Positions 31,174 through 44,284 of a DNA stretch of 64,000 bases are shown here, one piece after another. The translations under genes and the position numbers were made by a program. Numbering within the stretch: position 1 is the stretch's first letter; every line of letters begins with the position of its first letter. The notes under the pieces were generated by a model. That model was not told where the DNA came from and did no database searches. It saw only the letters and a program-made list of their open reading frames with translations. This DNA comes from Hofstenia miamia (taxonomy: Eukaryota; Xenacoelomorpha; Acoela), in assembly GCA_004352715.1 (NCBI GenBank), contig SCFE01000078.1, positions 1,227,677 through 1,291,676 of the forward strand, read 5' to 3'.

Positions 31174-34147
31174 AGGTACTAGTGCATAATAACGCTCATG
31201 CCCTAATAACGCCCAGACATCCTATTCTCATACTTAGTGAGGGATTTTCGTCGATCTGATTGGTTGACTGCATGCACTAATCATAGTGCTGTTAGGATGC
31301 TGAATGGAGTGAAGGTGTGTCGCCCTAAACGAATATGGTGACACTAAACCTATTTTTAGCATTTAAAATACGGGTGTGTCTTTTCGTCGTCATTTCCTTC
31401 GTGGAGACCAGGTGAGTGCAGTTGACTTTTTCCTAACGTAAATAGTGTGTCTATTAGAGCATCAGTACTTAAGATAATTGTCAAAATTCGCAGGACCACT
31501 GCAAGTTAACTTTTATACGAATGAAATACAATTTCTGATAAGTAGCAACTTGCCTTTATAACGCCCATTGAATTTGGATGGTAGGCGTTATTAGGCAACT
31601 ACCGAAATGAGCAATTAAGCATGTTTTTCTAGGAATCTATGTTTCAACATTGCATAATAATGATAAAAAGTCGTCATTCGTCTGAGATTTACTGCCTTAT
31701 GTATTATTATTTAGTGATAAAGCATCTGTAATAGACAAATTAGTAGGCCTATACATGACAGGTAGGCCCTAAACCTCTAAAGCTTAAGGTCCATTTCCTT
31801 CAATCGAGAGTTATTTATGAAGTCTCAATCAGCATTTAAAGTTCACAATCCGTATATACAATATCTTATTAGTTAAGCGTACACAATTGAATACATTAGA
31901 CCTATACTGTATATTAGACTATCTTAATCAGATATAGGCCTATATAAGCTTACATGTATATCATATAGGGCCTACACTGTATGTGATTATTTCATTTCAG
32001 GTTTATGGCTGAACGAAAGAAACGCGGTGCGACCTGGTCCCAAGAAGATTTGGAAAACGCACTCAAGGCTGTTGAAAGACCAGGTAAAAGTGGTTTATCC
32101 GTACGTCAAGCCTCCGAACGTTTCAATATACCTCGCTGGACATTACGATGCCACATTGCTTCCGGGTCTTCGCAAAAGTGTTTAGGGAGGAAAGGCATTT
32201 TATTTTCTGACGAGGAAAATGAACTGGTTCAGCGTATTAAAAGGTACGCAAGTATTGGTCTTCCACTATCCGCCAAAATGATTCGCGATTTCGTATCCTC
32301 ATACTTAGAAAAGAAAAATCCCCAAAACCAATGCCATGTTGTTGGTACCATATGGTTTCGACTTTTCATGAAACGATGGCCGGAATTAAGTATTAGAAAA
32401 GCTCAGCTTATGAATCCGGCTAGAGCCCAAAAGCTATATCGCTTCATTGTTAGTGATTATTATTCGAAATTAAGGCAAGTCATGACTGAGTTGGACTTAT
32501 TTGATAAACCAGATTGAATATTTAACATTGACGAGAAGGGATGCCGTCTGTCCTTGCACCACCAACAGAAAGTTGTTGCCGAAAAGGGAGTCAAACGACT
32601 GCATATGGTTGCTCCCGAGCATGGAGAAAGTGTTACAATTGTCACATGTGTAAGTGCACTTGGTATTCCCATTCCCCCCATGATCATCTTCAAGGGGAAG
32701 TTAAGGAAATCTGCGTATGGCGATGATCTCCCTCCGCTTTCCTTTTTTGAAATGTCAGAAAAAGGAAACATGAATCAGGATTTGTTCCTCAAATGGCTAG
32801 AACATCTGGCAAAGCTTAAGCCATCTGGAAAAGTTCTTTTAATCCTTGACGGAGCAAAATGCCATTTGTCAATTGATATTGCAGCAAAGGCCCATGATCT
32901 AGACAATCATGCTTTGTTTGCCATCTAATACCACACACGAGCTGCAACCGCTCAACGTGGCTGTATTCCGTTCGTTCCAATCACATTGGGACCAAGAGCT
33001 ATTAAAGTTCTGGAGATTGAGAACAGACAGAAAACTAACGAAGGATCTGTTTGGAAAAGTGTTTACTTCCGTCTGGTCTAAATCAATTACTATTACAAAT
33101 ATCCAAAGTGGATTTAGAAAATGTGGAATTTTCCCATTCGATGACGATGCCATTCCTGACCATGCATTCTGTCCAAGTGAAATAACCGAAGCGTGCATCC
33201 CGGTAGCAGTGAATGATTCAATATCGATGAGCGAACCGTCAGAAGATAGACCTAGTCATCAAATATCATTTCAAGAAATCATGAGTACACCAAAGAAGAA
33301 GAAATCTGATGAAAAACAGGCAAGAAAGAAGAGTTTGAATTATAAAGCTCTCTTACTTTCAACAACTTCTTTTACGTCTGGACGAGAGGCTGGACCGACG
33401 GTTGATCCATCTCTCATTACGAATGAAATTTCGGATCGATCAGAGCCTTCTAACCATGACAGAGCTTCTTGTTCTTATTCGGAAGAAACTGATCGACCTC
33501 AAACATCAAACAGCTGTGATGACTGGTATTGTCGAATTTGCGACGAAAGTTCTGTGAGTGATATGAGAAAGTGTTCAAAGTGTCTTGTGTGGTTCCATGA
33601 ATTATGCGTTGGATTGACGAAGAAAGATGATGATTTCACATGTCCTGAGTGCGAATTTAACACATAGACTTTTAATAGCCCTTCTGAAGCTTGATTTTAT
33701 AAGTAACTTTTTGAAAAGAGTGATTAGCTTCTTTTGTAATCATTTTATGCATCTTGTGGTTTTTTACACATTGATTGATTATACACGAGTTTTGTGCCAT
33801 ATAGAGATATTTTTCTTTCATGAAAACTACTTGGATATACGTACATAAACTAATTACGACAGAATATATCACACTGCTATATTTATTACACCAGTAAATA
33901 TAGATAAACGGAAGTAAAATGTAGTGGCCAATATTAGGGTCTATTTTTCAGAAAAATGACTTTTGGATACGTTTCACTTTAGCAAAGGTTTGAGTAGGTA
34001 AACTTTTGAATTTTTCATAAAAAACGAGATCAAAGTAGCTGAAGACAAACTTTATATGATATACTAAACAGAAGCAGATTATCTTACATAGTTTTTCGGC
34101 TAGATACAATTTTGTGCAAAAGTGGGCGTTATTAGGACAGGGGACCT
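31174..34147 (+). mobile_element. Complete pogo/Tigger-like DNA transposon
   Basis: Bounded by TA dinucleotides (31172-31173 and 34148-34149). Left end AGGTACTAGTGCATAATAACG; the right end read inward is AGGTCCCCTGTCCTAATAACG, so the terminal inverted repeats match at most positions. The 11-mer TAATAACGCYC recurs just inside the left end (about 31186 and 31201), again in an inner palindromic pair (about 31557 and 31588) and at the right end (about 34127): plausible transposase-binding sites. Length 2974 bp. A consensus donor (CCAG|GTGAGT at 31411) and acceptor (TTTCATTTCAG ending at 32000) define a 5'-UTR intron of 589 bp just before the ATG. Confidence 0.85.
32005..33667 (+). pseudogene. pogo-like transposase with C-terminal PHD finger, one stop and one frameshift
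   Basis: From the ATG at 32005: an N-terminal psq/CENPB-type helix-turn-helix (ATWSQEDLENALKAVE...SVRQASERFNIPRWTLR), a second DNA-binding domain (about residues 70-150), then the DDE_1 catalytic core. The first Asp lies in NIDEKG (codon 32530), the second in LILDGAKCH (codon 32848), and the third block LPSNTTHELQPL reads Asn (codon 32954) where catalytic Asp is expected. After a low-complexity region comes a PHD zinc finger (C4HC3, from WYCRIC to CPEC, about 33524-33655), which in other proteins reads histone H3 tails. Breaks: TGA at 32515-32517 just before the first catalytic block, and a one-base frameshift near 32905-32925. Otherwise the reading frame is well kept, so the copy is young. 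The Asn means it may be inactive even without the breaks. Confidence 0.88.
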
Positions 34148-34154
34148 TACAAAG

Positions 34155-34250
34155 AATTTCTTGAATGCAACAGACTTTTTTAATGCAACGTTGAATTCAA
34201 ATGGCCGTAATTAACTGCTGCAGACTTTATTGAAGAAAAATTACTGTATT
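34155..34250 (-). repeat. Right arm of inverted repeat flanking the pogo-like element
   Basis: Reverse complement of the family at 30298: read on the minus strand it gives AGTAATTTTTCTTCAATAAAG, then TTGCATT and GTTGCATTCAAG. It begins only a few bases outside the pogo element. Confidence 0.55.
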
Positions 34251-34489
34251 AGAAAAATCTAATGCATTTAAACCCACAAAGCTATTTTATAGGTTAAAAA
34301 TTTTGGCGCAAAAAGGAAAGGCGAAACATTTTTTAAAACTATGAAAATGTAAAATTATTTATGAATATTTACATATCTGCACTCTAATTATAAATTTCAC
34401 TGACAAAAGAATTGAAACTAATATTATTTTATTGGTCCGTAGGAATTGGAATTGGGGATTGAGATCAGGTTTAGAAACGGGTCACATTT

Positions 34490-34775
34490 TTAGACCCACC
34501 CGACCCGTTTTCTTAAATTTGACCCAATTGCACCAAATCAAGCAAAAATATGTTTTCATACATAACTATTTAGTCAGTAGTGGGAAATTAAATTCCCTGC
34601 TATGCATTGGTTGTCATGTGACAAAACGGTTACATGTAAAACATCGCTCAATTGTTCAATGTAGCGTTAAAACCCATACCAAGTTTATTGATTAGCGCGC
34701 GATGACCCGATTTAAAGAAATCATTCGACCCGACAAAAATTTGAACCAAAACGACTTGACCCATTTTCACCTCTG
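34490..34775. mobile_element. hAT-type non-autonomous element, right end
   Basis: Clusters of ACCCG/GACCC words at 34492-34530 and 34700-34765, ending CATTTTCACCTCTG at 34775. Read outwards-in this is CAGAGGTGAAAATGGGTC, a typical hAT terminus. The left end and the 8-base duplication could not be identified. Confidence 0.4.
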
Positions 34776-36667
34776 CTTACATCATCAAGAATTGGGATTG
34801 CAGAATTGAATTGAAATCTACTATTTTCATTAAATGTATAATGTAAATAACATCAAATTTCGCGGCAATGCTAATTATTAGCGAAACATATTAGTGATTG
34901 TTTATATTCCAAAAACATCAGTTATTTGCTTCATTTGCATGTTTACGAATGCGAAATATACAGACAATGTATTTTGCATTCCGCACAATTAGAAATAACT
35001 ACAAGATGCTAAACCTGATCTTAATTAGAATTTAGCAAACACTTTTTCGTCAGTTCCTTTTCTGCACGACAATTTTTGACCGTAACAAAATACATATTTT
35101 TAGTTGTTAAATACGACATAACACTAGAAATCCAGATCTTCAATGATGTCGATCAACAACAGGTTTTCACATTTTACTAAATATGCCATACTGAAAATAA
35201 TGCCTATTTTCCATTTCAAATCGGAAAGGGGCTTTACCGTTCCTTAAGCTCTCAGGACGGTATTCCAATAACATCAACATAATCTCCAGAATAATTAAAA
35301 CATGAATTAAGCACTTTAAAATTCTAAAACCAAATTCAGCAATATCATCCATTTCTTCAACTTTCCTAACCTTCAAAATCCCCAACTTCGTAAAAATTCA
35401 AAATAGTTTCAAAGTAGGTTTGAAATGATTGAAGGTGATTCAATAAATTTCAGACAAAATAAATTAAGACAGCGAATTTATCTGCTTCATCCTTGATACC
35501 GTTACTTTTTGCAAATTTGATAGCAAAATAGCTCATTTTTGTTGTGGTGAACGAATAGCATTTTGTAAATCTTCGTTATACAAGGCTAAATATTAATGAC
35601 ATACCCGCGCTCAAGCATTGCACTAAAAGTACTGTGCAGAAACATTAACCCTGGTAACTACGACAACCCACTTTTGCTTTTATTACTTAGTTTCTAGAGA
35701 ACTACGGACACCTCAGTGTAAAGACTTAGTGAGATATGACTTTGGTTCGAATTAACAACCGTCTATATTTTCAAAATGGGGATTCAGGAAAAACAAACAC
35801 CTATCGTCAATATAGTGAAGAAGCCACCATTTCGCTATTTATCAATCAATTGATAACCACAAACGAAACATTCAAAATGCAAAATATATGGGTAGAAAGG
35901 AAAATACACAATAACAAACAAAACATGTAGTAGGTATACAAACAATTTTAACAGTTCATCATTGCGCAATGTATTTAACATCATGCTCTTTTCAAAATTC
36001 TCGTTGATGAGCTATGTTTGTAATCTTAGTCACCAAATGAATTATCGATTATAAAGAATATAGGGATAAGTTTACCTGAAATATTATTTGCCATTTAAAA
36101 TTATATTTGCCCATAATAAATATATTCCCTTTCATTGTTTCTGTTGCACTTTTCGCTTTGAGTTACCCTATAAAAAACACTAATACAATCTATGAAGTTG
36201 TAATAAATTGTAATCAATTAAATGCATTATTACGTACTTGTGCATTTAACATTAGTACGTATTTTGCAAAATTGTTAATATCGATAATGCAATATAGCGG
36301 GAATGATTTAAAGCGAATTTCTTTCCGAAAAAATTCAGTAACAATATAAACGTTTCTATCATTTTAATACAATAAAATAAGCTAAGATTTTAATGTTATT
36401 TTCATGTGCAAAAATGAATTTAAAGAAATAATAAAAAACTTCTTAATATTAAAGCGCAAGTAAATGTGTAGGAAAAAGTAAAATTACATGTAAAAATTGA
36501 TATATGTGTCTTCTGTGCTTACTTTTACAAAACCGGTTTATTGATTGCAAAATAAAACAATTTTAAAATGTTAAATCCTGTTTCCAGGCAGTTAACTTCT
36601 ACAAGTTAAAAAAATTTCAACAATCTAAAGAAATCTAAACTGAAAAGGGTTGAAGTGTTGAACACAT
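34776..36667. other. Intergenic, 3' flank of the TEX10-like gene
   Basis: No supported gene. A minus-strand open frame at 35167-35385 has a hydrophobic stretch (LIHVLIILEIMLMLL) but no other support. The sequence TTTATT at 36538-36543 is AATAAA on the minus strand, about 125 bases past the TEX10-like stop, and is the likely polyadenylation signal. Confidence 0.45.
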
Positions 36668-38778
36668 TCAATCTAAAACTTCAATGCCAAGAAATGAAAG
36701 TTCCAAACGAAAATTTGATGTCCATGCTTTATCTAAACATAGCTGATTGATCAATTCTTCGACATTGGCTTTAAATTTACATAAATGCTCTATGGCTATG
36801 CGATTTCTTAAAAGTGTTTCCAAACATTTAGTAATATTTAAATTACTTGAACAATTTGACATCAGAATTTTCAGAAGGGAATCATATGTGGTAAATGAAG
36901 CGTTCCAGTTATCTGTAGGAAAAAAATTAGATGTAATAAATCCATTTGTTTCCAACAAAAGTATGTGGTACAGGCATAATGCCTTCAACTTGTAAATTGT
37001 TTCATCAACGAATCTCTCACCAAGTTGTGAAAAAAAATCAAGAAAAGTGTACAAACCAAGAAGAGATCGCGGACGCAATTTTAGAGATTCTAATTTTGAA
37101 GATAAAAACAAAACATCATCTTTCAATTTGGAAGGAATACATAATTTCAATCGTCTAAGAGCTAGCGAGCAGAAACGTGTTAGACTAATGACATCGTCTC
37201 GGTTAGAAGAAATTGGATCGTTTACAATATTCCAAATACATCCGGCACATTCTAATATTTCACAGTCTTCATCTCCTCTGAATAAAATTATTGAGAGAAT
37301 GAATCTTTTTAGATTAACAGCACTGAGTCCTTCAACGTCAGTCACCGTCAGCAAGTCAATCATATAAGTAATTTGTTTTGAGTTTATTATACCCTTGAGA
37401 ATTAGATTAAAAAGACAACCCAGCGAATTGTCATCGAAAACAATATTCTTTGGTAAAATAATCGCAAATTTAATACTTGCTTCGAAAAGACAAGGTGAAC
37501 AAGCAATTAGAAATTTCTCCCAATTCAATGTAATCCATTCGACAATTGAAGTCGGATTTCTTTCTAGTGTAGTTTCCAACATTGTTTCAATCACATCTTT
37601 ATAGATGCTGATGTCTTGGGAGAACAATCTATTGAGGAATTCGTGTAGCTGGCCGATATTCAGATTGCCAATTTCCTTCTCAATGCAAAGAGTTAGAACT
37701 ATCCGAATAATTCGTTTATTCAAAGAGGTAGACGTGTTGAAATCAACTTGGTTGATTATTTTTTGATAGATATCATCGAGTGAGAATTGTTTCGCATAAA
37801 ATTCAATCAATACGTTTAAAAACTCTCCAACATCATTTGTATAATCACTAATTTTAAAAATTTGCTGATAAAAAATATTCAATACATCAAATGTTATTTC
37901 GAAGCATTTCGCACATTGTGCAGTTAATGAGTACAATTCCTTATTAATAGAAGCCCCTTCTTCAATGCGAATACCGCGACGGGCAGTGCTATACGGAAAA
38001 GAATGCAAAAGTTTCATGCAGAAAGGCATCGATGTTTGCAGAACTTCAATATTATTTGAATAGATAAGGTAGGCTGCCATCTGTCTTATTGTAGTAGCTA
38101 TTGCTAGTTGACACTTGTGTAAGTTAACATGACATTTAGTTGATGATTTTGGGTCGGAAAGATTTTGAGCATTTTCAACCCAAATGTCAGGCAAAAGTGT
38201 GAATAAAATGGAATATTGTTTACATAAGTTTTCAGTAACAGTTGATACTTGAACATTGGAAGAGATTTTATGAAAAACATTAACAATTGTTAAACACGCT
38301 AATGGCATGTTTGATTCGACTTGGCAAGTTGCAGAGTTCTTTTTAGAAAGGCATTTGAATTGTAACTTTGTTAAACTACAAATCACTGACAGGACGGACA
38401 ATCTCAAATTCAGCATATCGGGAGAATTTAAAGACACTGCTAACGTCATAAAACCTGAATGAGACTTAACACCAACTATTTGTGCCATGATTTCCAAAAG
38501 TTTGTCTGGGCTGGACTTTGAGACAACATCAGGAACTGTTTCAACTAAAAATGACACGAATTCTAACGACGTCAGCTGAACCTGTTCCATATGATGCGTC
38601 AGCGAAAGACACAGATGTACACGTATGATAGGATAATGTGCGGAAATTTGAAGCGATATTTTTGTGATTAAGTACTTCAATAGCGATTGACAAGCCCTAC
38701 GAACACCCCGAACTTCGTCGCTTAACAAGGGACTGATTTTCTTGAATAACAATGAATTCTCCACTTTTAACTGTTGAG
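36668..38778 (-). CDS. TEX10: TEX10/Ipi1-like protein, large second exon
   Basis: Encodes 703 residues of an all-helical HEAT/ARM-type protein. TEX10 (yeast Ipi1) works with PELP1, WDR18, LAS1L and SENP3 in the nucleolus in 60S pre-rRNA processing and, in mammals, in chromatin silencing. The acceptor (TTTTTTATTTAG) is at 38779-38790; the exon then reads QQLKVENSLLFKKISPLLSD, where human TEX10 has the helix leading to VFTDKDANVRLAAVQLL, followed by VRGVRRACQSLLKYL and SAHYPIIRVHL (human SPFFPLVSAHL). Joined to the exon at 45155, the phases match and the coding length is 2394 bases, an exact multiple of three: a 797-residue protein against 929 in human. The frame is open to the TAA at 36668. 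The assignment is firm at the N-terminal third and rests on length and helical character further on. Confidence 0.85.
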
Positions 38779-39758
38779 CTAAATAAAAAATATTTAGGTA
38801 CTGTATAAAATTCAAAAAAAAACAAAAGCAAAAGTAAAGTAGAAAACTTTAGGTGCATTTCAAAATTTAAAACCAATTGAATTTTTTTCTATGTTTTTGT
38901 CAAATTTATATCCAAAAAGAATAAAAAAAGATTCTTAACTCTAAATAAGAAAATAAAAAACCGTTAGAAATGAATATAGATTTGAATATATTATCATATT
39001 TAATACTAATGTAATGACGCCCACAACAAAATACCACTTAACAGGTATAATAACTTTATTAAAAAAATTTTAAAAAACAGCTTTCTGTGTGCATTAATTG
39101 AAAGAGTCACTTAAGGTAGAGTTTAAAAAACTTCTTGGGAGCATTCACATTCATGTTTGGTATCAAATTTATTAATAGCACGTTTTTGTATTTTGATGAA
39201 TTCAGCACCTCACTCACTGTCTTTCAAGAACGCCATTGATTCTATGAAATTGCTTGAAATAAATGTTTGAATTAGTTGCAGAAGTGTGTACTCGAAAAAG
39301 CAGTCATCATTACAGTTTCAATACCAAACTATTGATTGATAATCCAATAAGTAGTTAAGTCTAACAAAACACGTTCAAATCGTTATTTATATAGTATATA
39401 ATCTCTGATATATACTTTGTTTGGTGGGAGGGAAGCATGCAATCTGTTATCACAAAATGTTAAATATTAGTGCACAGGATTCGGGACTAACAATGTTGAC
39501 ATTGATCGATACTCCGTTTTATTGTAAATACATTTGCTCGTATATTAGCTTCGTACGGTTTGCCAATGTGTACCCTTCTGCGCATGCTACATAATTTATT
39601 AATCTGCCACTATTATATGAAGACACTGCTTCGCACTAAATGCATAGTCAGACTCGGTTAGGATTTTAGCGACCGCTAACTGGCTTGTCACCGAATTCAC
39701 TGATAAGTTTCGGCCGGCCGGTTAACTGTCAATTCTTTAAAAAAAACCGGTCGATGAC
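38779..39758. other. TEX10-like intron 1, right part
   Basis: AT-rich intron DNA. TTCGGCCGGCCGG and AAAACCGG at about 39710-39750 are unusually GC-rich and lie at the hAT element's insertion point; they may be part of an older element. Confidence 0.4.
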
Positions 39759-41074
39759 CATAGGCGGCTCGTGCGTGTAAGCAAGGCAAGCAGTGCTTTG
39801 CCCAATAATTTTCAATAAATGAATTTCATTCTTAATTGCATGAATTTATATCTATACAATGTACAAATCGTAAATTATTAGTCATGCTTTAAAACAACAT
39901 TCAAGCATCAAGTAATAAATGAATTGAATTAGGAAATAATTCATTATGATTTACTTTAAAAATAATTGAATGATTGCGCCACAGCAAGCAAATGCCTTAA
40001 TGCTGTACCTGCGTTTTTTAAAACATTTAAATTAGATCCGTTTTCTTCAACTCATCGCGCGAAGATTTAGCTAGTAAAGCAAGCACTCCGCTCATTGCTT
40101 CACATTGAAATATTTCCATTGTAAGGCTACGGTTAGACTACATGATTAATAGCAAGAAAAATTACGAAACACGTCACACCGCTAATTATCTCGGTGGTTA
40201 GAAGTGCGATTTCACAGTCTAACGCTAAATATTTTAATTCAATACAAACAATACAATAACCCAAAAATAAACATGATAATTATTATTTAAATCAATCAGA
40301 AAAATTTTTACATTCAAGCAGTATCAGAAACAGAAATATATTTGAGCGAGGCTTCTATCTGGTATATAGTTTTTTCGCATTTTTTACCTCACGGATTCCT
40401 TGTACAATGTTGTTTCCTTTACAGAATTTAGAAAATTTAAAACAATTGTGAATCAAAGACGAATTTTTTCTAAGAATGTGCTACCAATTCATTCAAAAAA
40501 TCAAATATAACGTGGATATTTTAAGGTGATGTATAATGAAATAAATTTTAAAAAACTTTGAGCGATTTAAATGTGATTTCCATCAGCTGCCATTTTCTGT
40601 TTTAAATTTCTACTCTAAGTTCCTCAATCTTGAAAAAAAATTGTAATTTATCTCAAGTTTTCTATCATCAACAGGCCTTCAATTGTAGAAATCGACAAAA
40701 TTCTTATTCAATATTTTGAAATGCACGATTTATTGATTGCATTACCGAAAATTTGTAAATATTTGAATTAATGCAGACTATTGGATTTTGATCGCCGTCT
40801 TGCAGGACGATTATTTTCTCTTTAAAGAAATTTTAAACAAATACAAGAATAACCGATTAGAAGAGAAAAAACTACAGAAACCATTAGCAATTTTTTCTTG
40901 AAAATGATTTATTAAACTAACTGCAGGACTAATCTTATTTCTTCATATAAGTTTCTGAGAAAACTCGCCTCGGGGTTTCATATATAAATAAATTGTTCAT
41001 GGTTTTTATTTACATTATTTTGGTTACATAAAAATATTTGTTTGCCTAATTTTTGCATGCGCGAGCCGCCACTG
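39759..41074. mobile_element. Non-autonomous hAT element, 1316 bp, with 8-bp target duplication
   Basis: Left end CATAGGCGGCTCGTGCGTG, right end (inverted) CAGTGGCGGCTCGCGCATGC: long terminal inverted repeats in the hAT style. The flanking octamers TCGATGAC (39751-39758) and TCGACGAC (41075-41082) match at seven of eight positions, as expected for a hAT target duplication. No transposase frame lies inside, so it needs transposase from elsewhere. It lies in the first intron of the TEX10-like gene. Confidence 0.85.
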
Positions 41075-41082
41075 TCGACGAC

Positions 41083-44000
41083 CGGTCAATTATATTCTGA
41101 TACCTCCTCAATGCGCAATCTAGCAAAATGTAGTTCGAGTAATTTTCATAGCCCTTATACAAGACGTATTGGATTGGGAGGAAGGCATCAACCATTTCTG
41201 CGATGTTATTTACTTGTTTTGATGAAAAGCAGACGATCTTAAATATGTTTAATACATATTTTCTATATCGCGAGGATCTCTTTGTATATTCATAATGATA
41301 TGTTGTTGTATAACGCAGTTAAGGTAATCAAAAGGTGTTGTCGTGGAGAGTTATATACATCTTTGAAACTGTATTATATATAACGACTCTGTTCCAGGTT
41401 CTCAGAAAGCTTCCTGGCAAAATACAGCCTTTTGGTTTTCTGGTTTTATGTATAAGGATCAATCGTCCAAATGCGAAGGAGCTATAGCAACATGTTGAGC
41501 GGTGTTGTTCAATCCTATAGATTGATACAAATCAATAATTTCTCCCTTTACATAAATCATGATTCAAATCATATTTAACTCAGTGATTTAAATTGATGCC
41601 TGTGGTTATATTTGTTTGGTCAAATCTACTTCTTAAAATTTTTAATGAAATTGGCAATAGGAAGTATTTATAAATTATTATTTATAATTACCTCAACAGT
41701 CTTTTCAAGGGCATTTGAAGGCGGAAATAGTAAAACTGCTTCTAAACTCTGTTTTACAGTATAATAAGGCTAAAGTATTTAATTTAAGGGTATATTTAAA
41801 GACGAGCACGTTACATCTAACATTTTAACAAACATTGACAATATTCATTCAATTGATATTTTAACTCACTATTTTAAAGGCTCTAAAACAGGCAAAAATT
41901 ATGCAGACAATTTTCTAAAAAAAACATGCGCGCACAAATTTCGCATAACTAATGTTCAAAAATGTAATTTAAACAATGGAAATCCTATTCCGGAACTATA
42001 ACCATGACAATGTAAAAATTGTAATTGTGATGCGGAGTCATTGATCTACAGCGTGTTTCACAATTGGTGTAGTTTCTACAATTGCCCTGCTGAAGTAATT
42101 GTTTAAGCTTTGCCGATTGTTTTCTTTCAACAATTGCTAAATAACCTGTACGTTGAGTGTTACCATAGAATGATGATTGTTTAGATTTCACCTAGGAAGC
42201 CTATTTTTTCATGGTCAAGGCATAGTACAAAAAAAACCATAAAACCCCTAAAAATGCCTATTTTGACAATTTCTCATGAAAAATATGCAGTGCAATGAGG
42301 TGATGCTACGCATGCGGTGTGGAGTTTACATTGTTTTGCTCAACACTTGTTCGAGCTTGTAATAAAAATAATACGAATCGATGCGTTCGATTTTCTGAGT
42401 TGAATTTGGTTATGAGTACAGAATGAATTGACTGTTCTTTAACAATTATCATAATAAATTGGAACTTCCCGCTTCTGATGGAAAACATTGGCGGAAACGT
42501 AAAGCGAATGTCTAAAAACTTCGTCTTGATGTTTCACAATTTTTCAGATGATTTTCTTACAAACTATTTCCATCAAAGCCAAAATCGTAAATAAATTTTT
42601 TACTTATTTTTTGATTATCCTTTTTATAAATTACTTTGTCAACGTTTGCTCCACTGTTGTGAAAGAAGGTAAAATTGAAAAGTTTAAAAAGTTATTTTCA
42701 TTAAAAATGTTAATTTCCCATATTGTTAATAGAATAGAGAGAGCCCTAGCATCTATACATTGGGCGGAATGTGAGTATTGCATCTGCTAACTATCCTCAG
42801 TTGGTTTATTGAAAAAGGTAATGAATTAAAAAAATCTGATCTTGGTTGATTGAATTAATCAGCAATTATAATTTTGTATAGGAAGACAGTTTTCGAATTA
42901 TTTGGAAGAATTTCTCGCCAACTTCCAATTGATTTATTATTGACGATTTCTGTGTGATTGTTCCAGATCCAACTTATTTTTTCTATTCCTTATGTTCGGC
43001 ATCGTCTAATAACACTGATCTAAAAAAATGCGAAAAATTTTCTGAGGCATCAACTGAAGAATCTGCTTCTGGATAACTTCAATATCCAGATGTCAAATAT
43101 GCTATCCGTTTTTTGATGTCAGGTCTAGATTTTGTAACATTTTAAACATAAATGTAATGAATGTCCATTCCAAGCGCTCCACTCAATGATCAGCAAAGCA
43201 TTAATCAACACAATCCATAACTTTATTCTTACACGAAATTCTGAAAAAATGAATAAAAAAGCTTCAACTTAAAAGTGCAGCAATAAGCGAAAAAATGCAA
43301 AAAAATATTTGATAATACAGAAATGTCAATTTACAATAAAATATTCTATTAGCATCTGGCTGAAACCCCAAATCATGTCCGAAATATATTTGATCAAAGA
43401 GTCATCACAGATTTAGATGGTAGAAAAAATTTTAGGCATAGAAACTTCTTCTTTATGTGAAACATAAACCATGGCGCATGTTAAACCATTGGGATAAAAA
43501 ATGAATGTATTTTCCTTTATCTTAAAACTAGGAGAGAAGATTGCTACTGCTTCCCCCTCAATCTTGCAGTGAAAATATTCATAAGCATGTTTGCTCTGCT
43601 TCTGTAAGATTCTTCATTTTTACAGCAGTAAAAAAGCCACATATGTAGCAAAACAATGCTACCATATTTACACATTGACAAGAAGTCATCATAGATTTAT
43701 TTCATTGTTAACAAATGCAATAACTACTCTTTCTATAGAAAACTTATAATCTTCTAATACAATAACAATAAAGAAGTAATTTTTGAGAGTTTACAGTGGA
43801 GTGTAAATTGTCACACTCTCTCATTGAAAAATAATATGATGTCCGGTATTAATAAAGGCTGTAAATATGCATTTTCATATGCACTTTTCAGTCCTTGTAT
43901 GTGTGACTATAAAAATTGCTATTAACGCGGAGCATTTACAGTCTCTATTCATAACACTGTTGTTAATACTTCTGCTTCGCTGTTTTAATAAGAACTACCC

Positions 44001-44284
44001 CCAAGAAATTTGAGGAGAAGCACTTAAAATTCAATTTTGTTTGTGTAATTAAATTCAAATGATCTACAACAAACAGACTGTTTACATTATAAATAGAATT
44101 AGCACAACAAACTTAAGAACACTTGACAGCAAATATGTATTGTTGAACCTAACAGGTGTAGGTGACATTAAGCATTGAACATAATAAAATCAAACTATTA
44201 AAAATTTATTTAAAAATCGAAATAATGATAAAAATTAGAATGGCTTTGGAAGTGTAACTGAATTAATTGCAAGCTCAAGTTAAG
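41083..44284. other. TEX10-like intron 1, central part
   Basis: About 3.2 kb, AT-rich. A plus-strand open frame at 42548-42790 is hydrophobic and unsupported, and a possible plus-strand terminal exon at 42967 is listed separately. No terminal repeats could be paired. Confidence 0.4.
42967..43076 (+). CDS. Weak candidate terminal exon, unknown product
   Basis: Follows an acceptor-like GTGTGATTGTTCCAG and encodes about 36 residues (PTYFFYSLCSASSNNTDLKK, then a Ser/Glu-rich tail) before TAA at 43074-43076. It lies antisense within the TEX10-like intron. No partner exon was identified; chance is a real possibility. Confidence 0.18.

Noticed and set aside
32460-33198. Minus-strand open frames of about 100 codons
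   Set aside because: Shadows of the pogo-like transposase, which reads on the plus strand.
35736-35765. GGTTCGAATTAAC, resembling a tRNA B box
   Set aside because: No matching A box, acceptor stem or cloverleaf can be drawn upstream.
36747-37604. Several plus-strand open frames inside 36.7-37.6 kb
   Set aside because: They are reverse-strand shadows of the large TEX10-like exon.
41042-41242. Plus-strand open frame of 66 codons
   Set aside because: Its first part is the right end of the hAT element ending at 41074; no motif lies beyond.
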